NCBI GenBank assembly: GCA_945868845.1
Contig: CAMBMS010000002.1
Location: forward strand, 62,001-126,000
DNA: 64,000 nt
Origin: Asaia bogorensis
GTDB taxonomy: Bacteria > Pseudomonadota > Alphaproteobacteria > Acetobacterales > Acetobacteraceae
Direction of reading: 5' to 3'
The notes under the pieces are model-generated. The model was not told the origin of the DNA, ran no database searches, and saw only the letters and a program-made list of their open reading frames with translations. Shown one piece after another: positions 1 to 8,976 of the stretch. Each line of letters starts with the position of its first letter. Within the stretch, counting starts at the first letter, position 1. The translations under genes and the position numbers were made by a program.

Positions 1-583
1 TGGAGGTATGGATGCGGCCCTGGCTTTCGGTGGCGGGTACACGTTGAACGCGATGCACTCCGGATTCGTATTTCAAACGCGCGAACACATTCTTGCCGGT
101 GATTTCTGCAATCGCTTCCTTCACCCCCCCTAGTTCGGTATCGAAATATTCCATAATCTCGAACCCCCAACCTTTCAGGCTTGCATATTTTTGATACATC
201 CCGAAAAGCTGCGCTGCAAAAAGTCCCGCCTCATCGCCACCCGCGGCGGGGCGAATTTCCAGAATGGCCGAACGTGCATCCGCTTCATCTTTTGGCAGGA
301 GCGCAATACTGATCTCATGCGCCAGTGTGGGGATTTTTTCTTTCAAGGCGTATAATTCCGCTTCTGCCAGTTCCTTCATCTCTGGATCGGTGAGCATGGC
401 CTGCGCCTCATCACGCGCGCGTTCGGCAGCGCGCAATTCGGAGATGCGCGCGACGATGGGCTCCAGTTCGGACAATTCCCTAGATGCCTTGGTATAAGCC
501 TCACCGGTCATCACCTCGCCCAACAATGCCTGTAATTCATCTGCCCGCGCGGCGATGCGATCGAGTTTCAGCGCCAGATTCAT
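1..583 (-). CDS. prfA: Peptide chain release factor 1 (RF1), N-terminal part, cut by window edge
   Basis: Class I release factor that reads UAA and UAG in the ribosomal A site and triggers peptide release. The first 194 residues are present; the frame runs off the left edge. The codon-recognition tripeptide PAT lies at residues 183-185 (context [10 protein letters not shown]), which distinguishes RF1 from RF2 (SPF). The GEAGGDEA-like segment appears as [12 protein letters not shown] around residue 110. The GGQ catalytic loop would lie outside the window. The ATG (583-581) overlaps the hisS stop in an ATGA junction, so the two are probably translationally coupled and co-transcribed. No defect is seen in the visible part. 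Confidence 0.97.
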   Translation of the reverse strand, partial: MNLALKLDRIAARADELQALLGEVMTGEAYTKASRELSELEPIVARISELRAAERARDEAQAMLTDPEMKELAEAELYALKEKIPTLAHEISIALLPKDEADARSAILEIRPAAGGDEAGLFAAQLFGMYQKYASLKGWGFEIMEYFDTELGGVKEAIAEITGKNVFARLKYESGVHRVQRVPATESQGRIHTS

Positions 584-1815
584 ATTAGTCGGTCAACCAA
601 CTGGGCAAACGGCACCGTCTCCTGCACGCCGGTTTCTAAATCTTTCAGCTGCGCCACGCCGACCGCGATATCGCTGTCACCAATAATAACAGCGGCGCGC
701 GCCCCGACGCGGTTGGCTCGTTCCATTCGTCGACGCAGATTTCCCCGGTATGCCATTTCCGCGCGTACGCCGGCGCGGCGCAGACTTTGCAAAACTTCCA
801 GCGCCCTTGCCTCAGCTGCGTCGCCGATGGGGATCACGGCCACCGACGCGCGTGGCGCGGGCGCGGCCGCCATCAGCATCGACAGGCGTTCGATCCCCGC
901 CGCCCAGCCCACCGCCGGGGTCGACGGTCCACCCATCTCGGCGACCAGACCATCGTAACGCCCACCCGCCATCACCGTGCCCTGCGCACCGAGGCGCGTG
1001 GTGACGAATTCGAACGCCGTATGACCGTAATAATCGAGGCCGCGCACGATATGCGGATTTTCGATAAACGGCACACCGAACCGAACCAGATGCGCCTTCA
1101 GCCCGTCATAGAACGAATCGGCCGCGGCGCTCAGATAGGCACCAATCGTCGGTGCGTCGGCGACGATGCGTTTATCCGCCATATCCTTGGAATCGAGAAT
1201 CCGCATCGGGTTGCGTTCCAACCGCGCCAGGCTGTCTTCCGACAAAGCCGACTTGTGATCCGTAAAATACTCCACCAGCGCGGCGCGATAGGCATCGCGC
1301 GATTCCGGATCGCCAAGGGTATTTACCTCCAGCACCGTGCCGTCCTGCACACCAAGCGCGCACAAAATGTCCCAGCCACAGGCAATAACTTCCGCGTCCG
1401 CCAGCGGCTCAGCGGGCCCGATCAGTTCCAGCCCGATCTGGTGAAACTGCCGGTAACGCCCCTTCTGCGGCCGCTCATAGCGAAACATCGGCCCGGCATA
1501 GAACACTTTCTGCGGCAGGGACTGCGTCAGTCCATTGGTCACCAGCGCCCGGCACACCCCGGCCGTGCCCTCCGGGCGTAAGGTTACGGAATCGCCGCCG
1601 CGATCGGTGAAGGAATACATTTCCTTCATCACCACGTCCGATGTCTCGCCAAGGGTGCGCGCGAACACACGCGTATCCTCGAAGATCGGCGTGGTCCATT
1701 CATCGAAGCCGTAAACGGCGGCGATGCGGCGGGCCGTATCCGCCACATGGGTATAGCGACGCTGGCTATCGCCGATCAGATCGCGCGTGCCGCGAACCGG
1801 TTGGAGTTCACTCAA
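580..1815 (-). CDS. hisS: Histidine--tRNA ligase
   Basis: Charges tRNA-His with histidine in the cytoplasm. The 411-residue length is normal for bacterial HisRS. Class II motif 2 is visible at about 111-130 ([20 protein letters not shown]). The histidine-specific RGLDYYGHT segment sits near residue 260, and motif 3 (GWAAGIERL) follows. A C-terminal anticodon-binding domain follows from about 325 (VAVIPIGD onward). The stop overlaps the prfA start by an ATGA junction. Upstream is ispG on the same strand after a 101-nt gap, an ispG-hisS-prfA order that is common in Rhodospirillales and relatives. Confidence 0.97.
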   Translation of the reverse strand: MSELQPVRGTRDLIGDSQRRYTHVADTARRIAAVYGFDEWTTPIFEDTRVFARTLGETSDVVMKEMYSFTDRGGDSVTLRPEGTAGVCRALVTNGLTQSLPQKVFYAGPMFRYERPQKGRYRQFHQIGLELIGPAEPLADAEVIACGWDILCALGVQDGTVLEVNTLGDPESRDAYRAALVEYFTDHKSALSEDSLARLERNPMRILDSKDMADKRIVADAPTIGAYLSAAADSFYDGLKAHLVRFGVPFIENPHIVRGLDYYGHTAFEFVTTRLGAQGTVMAGGRYDGLVAEMGGPSTPAVGWAAGIERLSMLMAAAPAPRASVAVIPIGDAAEARALEVLQSLRRAGVRAEMAYRGNLRRRMERANRVGARAAVIIGDSDIAVGVAQLKDLETGVQETVPFAQLVDRLI

Positions 1816-1916
1816 TGTCGATCGTCCTTGTAAGGGTCGCCGTTATGGCAGAACCACGTAGTGCGGAAAAGCGCAGCATATTCCGCCACGAGGGCCGGAC
1901 CGAGCAGGCAAAGCGC

Positions 1917-3035
1917 TTACTCCGCCGCAACCTTCGCCGCCGCCGCCTGCAAGGCCGCCGCCTTCGCTTTGACAAGGGAAATAATATGCTCGACCATAGC
2001 CTCCTGGTCGATCGTGTGGTCGGTCTTGCCGGTGGCATAGACCATGTGCCGCCCATTACCGCCGCCGGTCAGCCCGATATCGGTCATCAGCGCCTCGCCC
2101 GGCCCGTTCACCACGCAGCCGATGATAGACAGTGTGATCGGTGTCTCGATATGCGCCAGCCGTTCTTCCAACGTCTGCACCGTCTGGATGACATTGAACC
2201 CCTGCCGCGCGCAGGACGGGCATGAGACGATCTTCACCCCGCGATGGCGCAACCCCAACCCCTTCAGCAATTCCCAACCGACATGGACTTCCTCCTCCGG
2301 TTCGGCCGAGAGCGACACGCGCAACGTATCCCCCACCCCGGCCCAGAGTAGCGCGCCCAGCCCGATCGATGATTTCACCGTCCCCGTCCGCCGCCCGCCA
2401 GCCTCGGTAATGCCGATATGCAGCGGATGGTCGCAAACTTCCGCCAGTTGCTGATAGGCCGCAACGGCAAGGAAAACATCGGACGCCTTCACGCTGATCT
2501 TGAATTCGTGAAAATCATAGTCCTGCAAAATTTTGGCGTGTTCCAGCGCGCTTTCCACCAACGCTTCCGGGTTCGGCTCACCATATTTTTCCAAAAGATG
2601 CTTTTCCAGAGATCCCGCGTTCACGCCAATGCGGATGGAGCAATTATGATCGCGCGCTGCCTGGATCACCTCCTTGACGCGCTGCGCGCTACCAATATTG
2701 CCGGGATTGATGCGCAGGCACGCCGCGCCGCTCTGCGCCGCCTCGATGGCCCGGCGGTAATGGAAATGGATGTCGGCGACGATCGGCACTTTTACCTGGC
2801 GCACGATGTCCCTTAGCGCCAGCGCGCTTTTCTGATCGGGACAGGAGACACGCACGATATCCACCCCCGCGGCCTCGGCACGCCTGATCTGCGCCACCGT
2901 CGCCGGCACGTCGTGCGTGAGCGTGTTGGTCATAGTCTGCACGGTAATCGGCGCGTCGCCGCCCACGGGCACGGAGCCGACCATCACCTGGCGGGACTTG
3001 CGACGGATGATCTGCTGATAGGGGCGATAACTCAT
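1917..3035 (-). CDS. ispG: 4-hydroxy-3-methylbut-2-enyl diphosphate synthase (GcpE/IspG)
   Basis: Penultimate step of the MEP isoprenoid pathway: reductive conversion of MEcPP to HMBPP using a [4Fe-4S] cluster. The 372 residues match the bacterial form, which lacks the inserted domain of plant and chlamydial enzymes. The N-terminal TIM barrel starts with [17 protein letters not shown]. The C-terminal cluster ligands are visible as [10 protein letters not shown] (about 268-277) and [10 protein letters not shown] (about 305-314). The tail is Ala/Lys-rich. It lies 72 nt downstream of the RodZ-like gene on the same strand, in one probable transcription unit with hisS and prfA. Confidence 0.97.
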   Translation of the reverse strand: MSYRPYQQIIRRKSRQVMVGSVPVGGDAPITVQTMTNTLTHDVPATVAQIRRAEAAGVDIVRVSCPDQKSALALRDIVRQVKVPIVADIHFHYRRAIEAAQSGAACLRINPGNIGSAQRVKEVIQAARDHNCSIRIGVNAGSLEKHLLEKYGEPNPEALVESALEHAKILQDYDFHEFKISVKASDVFLAVAAYQQLAEVCDHPLHIGITEAGGRRTGTVKSSIGLGALLWAGVGDTLRVSLSAEPEEEVHVGWELLKGLGLRHRGVKIVSCPSCARQGFNVIQTVQTLEERLAHIETPITLSIIGCVVNGPGEALMTDIGLTGGGNGRHMVYATGKTDHTIDQEAMVEHIISLVKAKAAALQAAAAKVAAE

Positions 3036-3107
3036 CGTTGCCTGCTTACGGGTGAAGGGCGGCGGGACATGCCAGCATGTCCCCTAGCAAATTTATCGAA
3101 TATCCCG

Positions 3108-4079
3108 CTACTGCGCCCGTATGTCGTTTTGGCTACCGGCGAGCTGCGCCGCCAGCCTACCGTCGCGGATGGCGTCCGCATCCAGGATCAAATCGCGCCG
3201 CACGCCCTTCACGCCGCCCAGACCAGGGCTAGCTATGCCATCGACCAGAAACTCCGTGGCTAGCGCGTTGCCGGTTGTGAACAGCAGCCCGGCGCGGGCC
3301 GGCACGGCATATGTCTCACCGGGCTTCAGGACCCGGTTAAAGATGACGGGACCGTTCCGTTCGTGCATCTGGATCCACACATCCGCCTTCACTCGCACCA
3401 CGATGCGTCCCTCTGCGGCCGGGGCACCGGCCTCCGGGGCCAGCGGCGCCGCGGCCGACGAGTCGGCTATCGGGGCGGGCGGCGGCAGCGGCATGGCGGC
3501 AGCGGCCCGGCTGGATATCACCGGTGGAGCTTCTTGTGCCGATACAGCCACCGCCGGCGGATCTGCCGGACGGGATGGCGTGTCCGTGGTCAGTGCGGGT
3601 GCCGCCGCCAGCACGCCGGCCTGCTGGGCAAAAGGCGCCAGCCGCGCCGGCACCGTAGCCACGACCTCCGCTGGCAGTCTGCCATCGCCGGACAGCTTGT
3701 ACCAACCGATATAGACCACGACCACTAGGACCAGCCCGAGTAGCACCATCGCTCCGGCGGGAATACCGGCACGTAGCGTGGGAGAGGGAAAATCCAGCTC
3801 GGTCTGTTTATTCATTGCGTCGGCTTCGGACTTGAAGCTGCGCGAAATTTCCTCCGCGTCCAACCCCAGCGCCTCGGCATAGATACGCAGGAAGCCCAGC
3901 GCATAGGCGCTCCCCGGCAGATCGCTGATGCGGCCTGCTTCCAGTGCTTCCAGATAGGCAAGGCGAATGCGCAGCTCGACCGCGATTTCTTCTAGCGTGT
4001 AGCCTATTCGTTCGCGCGCGGCGCGCAGATCGGCGCCCACTTGCGGCGCTCCGGCGCCTTCATCCGCCAGAACGAGCAT
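3108..4079 (-). CDS. rodZ: RodZ-like cytoskeletal/HTH membrane protein
   Basis: The sequence has the RodZ architecture: an N-terminal Xre-like helix-turn-helix (VGADLRAARERIGYTLEEI onward), one transmembrane helix (around AGAMVLLGLVLVVVVYIGW), a Pro/Ala-rich linker, and a C-terminal DUF4115 beta domain (IVVRVKADVWIQMHERNG onward). RodZ binds MreB and helps maintain rod shape; mreBCD-mrdA-rodA lies at 43.4-49.0 kb in this window. I prefer the ATG at 4079 (GGAAGG upstream). A GTG at 4124 would add 15 residues. The place before ispG is typical for alphaproteobacteria. Confidence 0.88.
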   Translation of the reverse strand: MLVLADEGAGAPQVGADLRAARERIGYTLEEIAVELRIRLAYLEALEAGRISDLPGSAYALGFLRIYAEALGLDAEEISRSFKSEADAMNKQTELDFPSPTLRAGIPAGAMVLLGLVLVVVVYIGWYKLSGDGRLPAEVVATVPARLAPFAQQAGVLAAAPALTTDTPSRPADPPAVAVSAQEAPPVISSRAAAAMPLPPPAPIADSSAAAPLAPEAGAPAAEGRIVVRVKADVWIQMHERNGPVIFNRVLKPGETYAVPARAGLLFTTGNALATEFLVDGIASPGLGGVKGVRRDLILDADAIRDGRLAAQLAGSQNDIRAQ

Positions 4080-4275
4080 CTTTGCCGCGCCTTCCGTCAG
4101 TTTCGACCTGCCTTCCTGCAGCACGATGATCCGGTCCTGTCACCCACTCGCCCATGCCAGCCGATGGCTCTTCGCCGTCCGCTCCCGGGACGCGGTTATA
4201 GTCTGCCCACCTAGATCAGTTAGAATGCCCCAAAACGATCCCAACGTCGAATCCGGCCACATCCCCGCGTGTGCA

Positions 4276-4693
4276 TTAAATCCCTATGCCATACTCGTGG
4301 GCCCAGGCGGCAATTGGCTCGCGCAGGCTGCGCACCTCAGCTCCATCGCGGCGGATCCTGGCCAGCAGCGAGGCATAAGGTTCCTCCCCCGTCTCCGGCC
4401 GATAAGCAAAGGAAGGATGGTCCTGCGCGTCCCCAAGGTTCATCACCTGCCCGGTCGCAGCGCACAGCCCGACGATACCTTCGCCGACACGCAGGCGGGT
4501 GCGGCCCACTGCTTCGGCATTCAGCCCGTGCGTCGCCGCCAGTTTCAGAATACCGCCCGACCGCAGGGCGTAGACGGAGCACGCCTCCGCCACCAGTTCG
4601 CCGGAAACCAGCCACGCCATTTCCGGCAACGGGCGCCGTACCCGCCGCAATGATTGCGCGCAGCCGGACCACAAACCGGCGTGGAGTGATCAT
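4276..4693 (-). pseudogene. ptsP: ptsP remnant (PTS-Ntr enzyme I): frameshifted GAF domain joined to a C-terminal scrap
   Basis: The N-terminus of a PtsP-type protein (MITPRRFVVRLRAIIA) starts at 4693. One extra C in a CCC run (4631-4633 on the plus strand) then shifts the frame. The GAF domain continues in the second frame: ELVAEACSVYALRSG, GRTRLRVGEGIVGLCAATG, SFAYRPETGEEPYASLL. Right after this the sequence becomes GAEVRSLREPIAAWAHEYG and stops. That tail resembles the extreme C-terminus of alphaproteobacterial PtsP as I remember it, so most of the roughly 750-residue protein, including the phospho-His and PEP-binding domains, appears deleted. The lysC-ptsP position is the usual one. The remnant call is well supported; the identity of the tail is inference. 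Confidence 0.8.
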
Positions 4694-4700
4694 CCCTGCA

Positions 4701-5756
4701 TCACAAACCGGTGCGTGCCGCCAAGGCGAGTATGGCCTGCTCCACCAGCTCCGCCATGATCTCAGTTACCGATTGTTCCGCTGTCACCATGCCGACGGAT
4801 TGGCCGGCCATGACCGAACCGCTCTCCACGTCACCTTGGATCACCGCGCGGCGCAGGGCGCCGGCCCAGAAATGCTCGATATCGAGCTGGGCCTCGTCCT
4901 TCGTCAGTTCGCCAGCCTGGAATTTTTTTAGTATCTCCGTCTGATGTGCGAGGAAATGTTTAGTTCCCTCATTCACTAGACCTCGAACCGGAATGACGGG
5001 AAACCGTTCGTCTAACTGAATTGACGGCAGCGCATCGCGCGCATTGGCACGGATAAAAGCGCGCTTGAAGTTCGGATGTGCGATGCTCTGCTTGCTGGCG
5101 GCGAAACGTGTGCCCAGTTGCGCGCCGGACGCGCCCATTTCTAGATAGGCGACGATCGCATCGCCGCGCCCCAATCCGCCGGCGACAAAAATCGGCACCT
5201 CCCGCACATGCGGCAGAATTTCCTGCACCAGCACGGTGAGCGAGACAGGGCCGATATGGCCGCCGGCCTCCGAGCCCTCGATCACGAGCGCATCTGTGCC
5301 GGAACGGACCAAACGCTTCGCCAGCACCAGGGCGGGCGTAAACGCGATCAGTTTCGCCCCGCTGTCCTTGACTGCGCGCACCGTGCTGCCGGACGGAATA
5401 CCGCCGGCTAGTACCACATGGCCCACTTTTGCCTCCACGCAGACGCGCACCAGATCGTCCAGCTGCGGATGCATGGTGATCAGGTTCACGCCGAACGGCT
5501 TGCTGGTCATCGCCTGCGTGGCGGCGATTTCCTTCGCCAATAGGTCTGGCCCCATCGATCCGCAGGCGAGCACGCCGAATCCGCCGGCATTGGAAATGGC
5601 GGAGACCAGATGACGCTCGCTCACCCAGCTCATCGCCCCGCCCATCAAAGCGAGTTCGGTGCCGAGGAAAGCGGTCCCGCGCGCCCACAGCGCGTCCAGC
5701 CGCGCGCGCGCGGCGGTGCGTTGTATTTCGGTCAGATCAAGCGGCATCGAGGCCAT
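4701..5756 (-). CDS. Nitronate monooxygenase family protein (NPD-like, FMN)
   Basis: FMN-dependent TIM-barrel enzyme of the 2-nitropropane dioxygenase/nitronate monooxygenase family, which oxidises alkyl nitronates; some members are reductases of other substrates. Family marks are GGAMSWVSERHLVSAISNAG near the N-terminus, the conserved histidine segment EGSEAGGHIGP at about 155, and the phosphate-binding VAGGLGRGDAI with GTRFAASKQS. The 351 residues are close to the usual length. The start region overlaps the lysC 3' end by about 20 nt; MPLDLTEI at 5747 is an alternative start. It sits between lysC and the ptsP remnant, where most relatives have ptsP directly, so it is probably a later insertion. 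Confidence 0.88.
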   Translation of the reverse strand: MASMPLDLTEIQRTAARARLDALWARGTAFLGTELALMGGAMSWVSERHLVSAISNAGGFGVLACGSMGPDLLAKEIAATQAMTSKPFGVNLITMHPQLDDLVRVCVEAKVGHVVLAGGIPSGSTVRAVKDSGAKLIAFTPALVLAKRLVRSGTDALVIEGSEAGGHIGPVSLTVLVQEILPHVREVPIFVAGGLGRGDAIVAYLEMGASGAQLGTRFAASKQSIAHPNFKRAFIRANARDALPSIQLDERFPVIPVRGLVNEGTKHFLAHQTEILKKFQAGELTKDEAQLDIEHFWAGALRRAVIQGDVESGSVMAGQSVGMVTAEQSVTEIMAELVEQAILALAARTGL

Positions 5757-6954
5757 ACGCGGTGTGCAGTGCCCGCACCGCCAGTTCCGTGTAATCAGCC
5801 GAGATGAGGACGGAGACCTTGATTTCGGACGTCGAGATCACCTCGATATTGATGCCTTTTTCCGCCAGCGCCTTGAACATCGTGTTCGCTACACCGGCAT
5901 GACTGCGCATGCCCACGCCGACCACGCTGATTTTTGCCACGTTGGGATCGGAAAGGACTTCCTGGAACCCAACGGCATTTTTGACTTCATCGAGGGCCGC
6001 ATGGGCGCGCGGCAGATCGGCCTTACCGACGGTGAAGGTCATGTCCGTGGTACCATCGGCGGCAGTGTTCTGCACGATCATATCCACATTGACGTTTTGG
6101 CTCGCCAGCGCGCCGAACACCGTGGCGGCGATGCCCGGCCGGTCCGGCACGCGGCGCAGGGTTATCTTCGCGTCGTCGCGCGAATAGGCGATGCCCGAAA
6201 CGGTCTCTTTTTCCACAATTTCTTCCTCATCCACCACCAATGTACCCGGCAAATCCTGGAAACTGGACAGCACCTGCACGCGAACCCGTTCATTCATTGC
6301 CAACTCGACACTACGCGTCTGCAGCACTCTCGCGCCAACGGAGGCGAGTTCCAACATCTCTTCGTATGAAATTTTTTCTAGCTTCCGCGCTTTGGCGACA
6401 ATACGCGGGTCGGTGGTGTAGACGCCATCCACATCTGTGTAGATATCGCACCGATCCGCCTTGATCGCGGCGGCGAGCGCAACGGCCGAGGTATCCGATC
6501 CACCGCGACCGAGGGTAGTGATCAGGTTATCCGAGCCAATTCCTTGGAATCCTGCCATCACAGCGACCTGCCCGGCCTGCATGCGCCGGATTAGTTCGCT
6601 GCCATCAATCCTGAGAATACGGGCCTTGCCATGCACCTCATCGGTCTGGATGGGAATTTGCCAGCCCTGCCAGGAGCGTGCCTCCACGCCAAGCTCCTGC
6701 AAGGCGATCGCCAGCAGGCCAGAGGTTACCTGCTCACCGGTCGCCACCACCGCGTCATATTCGCGCGCGTCATGCAGCGGCGCCAGGCTCTGGCAATAGC
6801 CGACCAGCGTATTGGTCACGCCGGACATGGCGGAGACCACCACGGCGACCTGGTTGCCGGCATCGACCTCGCGTTTGACGCGAGTGGCGACGTTTCGGAT
6901 ACGGTCCAGATCGGCGACGGAGGTGCCACCGAATTTCATCACGATGCGTGCCAT
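5737..6954 (-). CDS. lysC: Aspartokinase
   Basis: Phosphorylates aspartate, the first step to lysine, threonine, methionine and diaminopimelate. The kinase domain opens with MKFGGTSVADL. The C-terminal half carries two ACT domains (VSGIAYSRDDAKITLRRV and ISVVGVGMRSHAGV), the usual site of feedback inhibition. The start MARIVMKFGG at 6954 gives 405 residues, the normal size. The longer open frame to 7044 adds 30 residues with no family similarity and would run into the divergent ubiG promoter region. Confidence 0.96.
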   Translation of the reverse strand: MARIVMKFGGTSVADLDRIRNVATRVKREVDAGNQVAVVVSAMSGVTNTLVGYCQSLAPLHDAREYDAVVATGEQVTSGLLAIALQELGVEARSWQGWQIPIQTDEVHGKARILRIDGSELIRRMQAGQVAVMAGFQGIGSDNLITTLGRGGSDTSAVALAAAIKADRCDIYTDVDGVYTTDPRIVAKARKLEKISYEEMLELASVGARVLQTRSVELAMNERVRVQVLSSFQDLPGTLVVDEEEIVEKETVSGIAYSRDDAKITLRRVPDRPGIAATVFGALASQNVNVDMIVQNTAADGTTDMTFTVGKADLPRAHAALDEVKNAVGFQEVLSDPNVAKISVVGVGMRSHAGVANTMFKALAEKGINIEVISTSEIKVSVLISADYTELAVRALHTAYGLDAA

Positions 6955-7058
6955 GCGTGTCCTATCCTGTGGCAATTTTTCGGCGCGACGGATTGCCAGC
7001 GTCGCGGCGGGCGCACACATACTGGCCGTTGGACAGAGGAGCAACCCAAGGGGACGCT

Positions 7059-7814
7059 ATGGTGGCAGGCAATTCACCCATCGCGGCGACGCATTTGGTC
7101 GTGGCGCATTCGGTCCGGGCCGAGGAAGTCACCCGTTTCAACGCCCTGGCCGGCGCGTGGTGGGATCCGGCCGGGCCAATGGCCCCGCTGCACCGGATGA
7201 ACCCGGCGCGGATTGGCTGGATCCTTTCTCGCCTCCGCGCCCGCCGCTCCGATCTTACGGGTCTGCGCGTGCTCGATGTTGGCTGCGGCGCAGGCTTGGC
7301 GGCGGAGGCGTTGGCGCGCGAAGGGCTGGATGTGCTGGGCATCGACGCCGCCAGCGCGGCCATCGATGCCGCCCGGGCGCATGCCGCTGGCCTGAACCTC
7401 CCCCTCGCCTACCGCGCTGCCACGACGGAAACCCTGCTGGCGGAAGGACAAAAATTTCCTGTCATCACCGCGCTAGAAGTGATCGAGCATGTCGCCCATC
7501 CAGCCGCCTTCATCGCCCTACTCGCCGGCCTGCTGGAACCCGGGGGAGAATTGTTTCTCTCCACCCTGAACCGTACCGCGCGGTCTTTCATCACGGCCAA
7601 GCTGGGCGCGGAATATGTGCTGCGCTGGCTGCCCATCGGCACGCATGACTGGCGCCGCTTCCTGACCCCGGCGGAGACGGCGGCGCACCTGCGGGCGACT
7701 GGCCTGAACGTCACCGATCTCACGGGCCTGGTGCCAAATTTCCGCCACGGGATGTGGGAGACGAAGCCTGATGTCAGCGTGAATTATTTGCTGGCAGCGA
7801 GTGACGGGACGTAA
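7059..7814 (+). CDS. ubiG: Ubiquinone biosynthesis O-methyltransferase UbiG
   Basis: SAM-dependent methyltransferase that performs both O-methylations in ubiquinone synthesis. The family-specific N-terminus is EEVTRFNALAGAWWDPAGPM. SAM motif I is LDVGCGAGLAAEALAREG, and the post-I acidic residue is in LGIDAA. ITALEVIEHV and FLSTLNRTARSF are typical of UbiG. The ATG at 7059 has AAGGGG 6 nt upstream and gives 251 residues. An upstream start at 6948 would overlap lysC. It is divergent from lysC with about 104 nt between them, where both promoters must lie. Confidence 0.95.
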   Translation: MVAGNSPIAATHLVVAHSVRAEEVTRFNALAGAWWDPAGPMAPLHRMNPARIGWILSRLRARRSDLTGLRVLDVGCGAGLAAEALAREGLDVLGIDAASAAIDAARAHAAGLNLPLAYRAATTETLLAEGQKFPVITALEVIEHVAHPAAFIALLAGLLEPGGELFLSTLNRTARSFITAKLGAEYVLRWLPIGTHDWRRFLTPAETAAHLRATGLNVTDLTGLVPNFRHGMWETKPDVSVNYLLAASDGT

Positions 7815-7826
7815 TTCAAGCTCGAC

Positions 7827-8291
7827 CTAGCCGTCGGCGCGCGGGACCCAGGGGATGGAGGAAATAGCAATACCTTCCTCGGCGAGTGCCTCGGCTTCAT
7901 CCGGGGTGGTTTCACCGTAGATGCCGCGCTTGTCGCTTTCACCGCGATGGATTTTGCGGGCCTCATAGGCGAATTCGGGGCCAACATAGTCGCAATTCTG
8001 TTCCACTTCGGCGCGCAGGCGTTGCAGCGCGGCACGGACTTCGGCGGGCAGGCGGGCGGCTTTCTTGCCGACGCCAAGCATCGCTTCTGCTGCCTGCGGG
8101 GGCACCGGCGCGGGCAGTTGGGACGATTTCTTCGGCACCGCAGGGGTCATCAAGGCCCGGGAAACCCTGCTATCGCCGCAGTGCGGGCATTCGACGAGGC
8201 CGCGCTTCGCCTGCCGGTCGAACGCGGCGCTGTCCTTGAACCAGCCGTCGAATTCATGGTCGTGGTCGCAGCGTAGCTGGTAGTGGATCAT
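7827..8291 (-). CDS. DUF1178 family zinc-ribbon-like protein
   Basis: Protein of unknown function in the DUF1178 family, widespread in alphaproteobacteria. The N-terminus MIHYQLRCDHDHEFDGWF and the CPHCG pair (about residues 37-41) are diagnostic; together with C8 they suggest a small zinc-binding head. The middle is Ala/Pro-rich. The C-terminal half (AALQRLRAEVEQNCDYVG, FAYEARKIHRGE) is helical and conserved. The start at 8291 gives 154 residues, the family norm. It is convergent with ubiG (12 nt gap) and probably in the same unit as grxC upstream. Confidence 0.9.
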   Translation of the reverse strand: MIHYQLRCDHDHEFDGWFKDSAAFDRQAKRGLVECPHCGDSRVSRALMTPAVPKKSSQLPAPVPPQAAEAMLGVGKKAARLPAEVRAALQRLRAEVEQNCDYVGPEFAYEARKIHRGESDKRGIYGETTPDEAEALAEEGIAISSIPWVPRADG

Positions 8292-8403
8292 TCCTTGAAC
8301 CCTATCGAACCCCGTGCCGGGGGCATATCTGTGATCTTCGCACCGTTGCGACGAGTGTGCCAAGCAGCGATGACAAAATGATGGCGGATCAGTTTAAGCT
8401 CGG

Positions 8404-8480
8404 CACTGGCCCGCACCCCCACGCGGCCACCCAACAAAATTGTACCGCTGTGGGTGGCCGGGTGGGGGTGCGGGCCAGTG
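8404..8480. repeat. Long palindrome: two 30-bp arms, one mismatch, 17-bp loop
   Basis: Left arm 8404-8433 (CACTGGCCCGCACCCCCACG...) and right arm 8451-8480 are reverse complements at 29 of 30 positions; the loop is 8434-8450. It lies between grxC and the DUF1178 gene. It is much longer than a usual intrinsic terminator stem and has no T-run, so it looks more like a mobile palindromic (REP/REPIN-like) element. I see no second copy in the window. Confidence 0.85.
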
Positions 8481-8499
8481 AGGAACTTATTGATATATT

Positions 8500-8760
8500 T
8501 TACGCCGCGCGCAGCAATGGATCGAGTTTGCCTGCGCGTTCCAGCGCTAGAAGCTCGTCGCAGCCACCGATATGCCGCCCGCCAATGAAAATCTGTGGCA
8601 TGGTGGTGCGCCCACCGGAACGACGCGTGGCTTCCGTGCGCGCCGTCGAGCCATGCGGCGCCTCGATCTCCGTCACGGGCACGCCCTTGCCGCTCAGCAA
8701 ATTCATCGCGCGGGCGCAGAACGGGCACCAATTCTGGGTATAGACTTCGATTTCGGGCAT
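8500..8760 (-). CDS. grxC: Glutaredoxin 3
   Basis: Small dithiol glutaredoxin reduced by glutathione. The redox motif CPFC is at residues 12-15 in VYTQNWCPFCARAMNLL. The cis-proline segment TMPQIFIGG and the GGCDEL glutathione-binding loop follow. The 86-residue length is normal. The start MPEIEVYTQ at 8760 is chosen over a longer frame whose extra 33 residues come from the comF remnant in another frame. In related genomes comF-grxC-DUF1178 are neighbours; here comF is broken just upstream. Confidence 0.96.
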   Translation of the reverse strand: MPEIEVYTQNWCPFCARAMNLLSGKGVPVTEIEAPHGSTARTEATRRSGGRTTMPQIFIGGRHIGGCDELLALERAGKLDPLLRAA

Positions 8761-8825
8761 ATTCGTCTCCTGTAGGCCAAAAATCCTGTCTTCCGGCCAC
8801 AGCCGCAAGGGGGGGGTAGCCAAGC

Positions 8826-8956
8826 CGACGATCCGGCACCCGCGCCGCCACCAGCACATCCACCGCGGTGGCCCCGCCCTTCTGCAACGCCCGCGGGCAG
8901 GCGTTGGCGGTGGCGTCCGTGGTCATCGAATCGTCGATCAGCAGCAAACGCCACTC
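8826..8956 (-). pseudogene. comF: comF fragment (phosphoribosyltransferase C-terminus)
   Basis: About 44 residues read EWRLLLIDDSMTTDATANAC... to VDVLVAARVPD, the end of a ComF-type amidophosphoribosyltransferase domain. The usual PRPP loop is DDVxTTGAT. Here it reads DDSMTTDAT, so the invariant glycine is Asp. All of the N-terminal part (zinc finger and most of the domain) is missing: the coding similarity stops where the rhodanese gene ends (8977). An eight-G run (8809-8816) follows the fragment. It is the remnant of the expected comF between the methyltransferase and grxC. Confidence 0.75.
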
Positions 8957-8976
8957 GGCCAGAACGAGGTCGCTGT

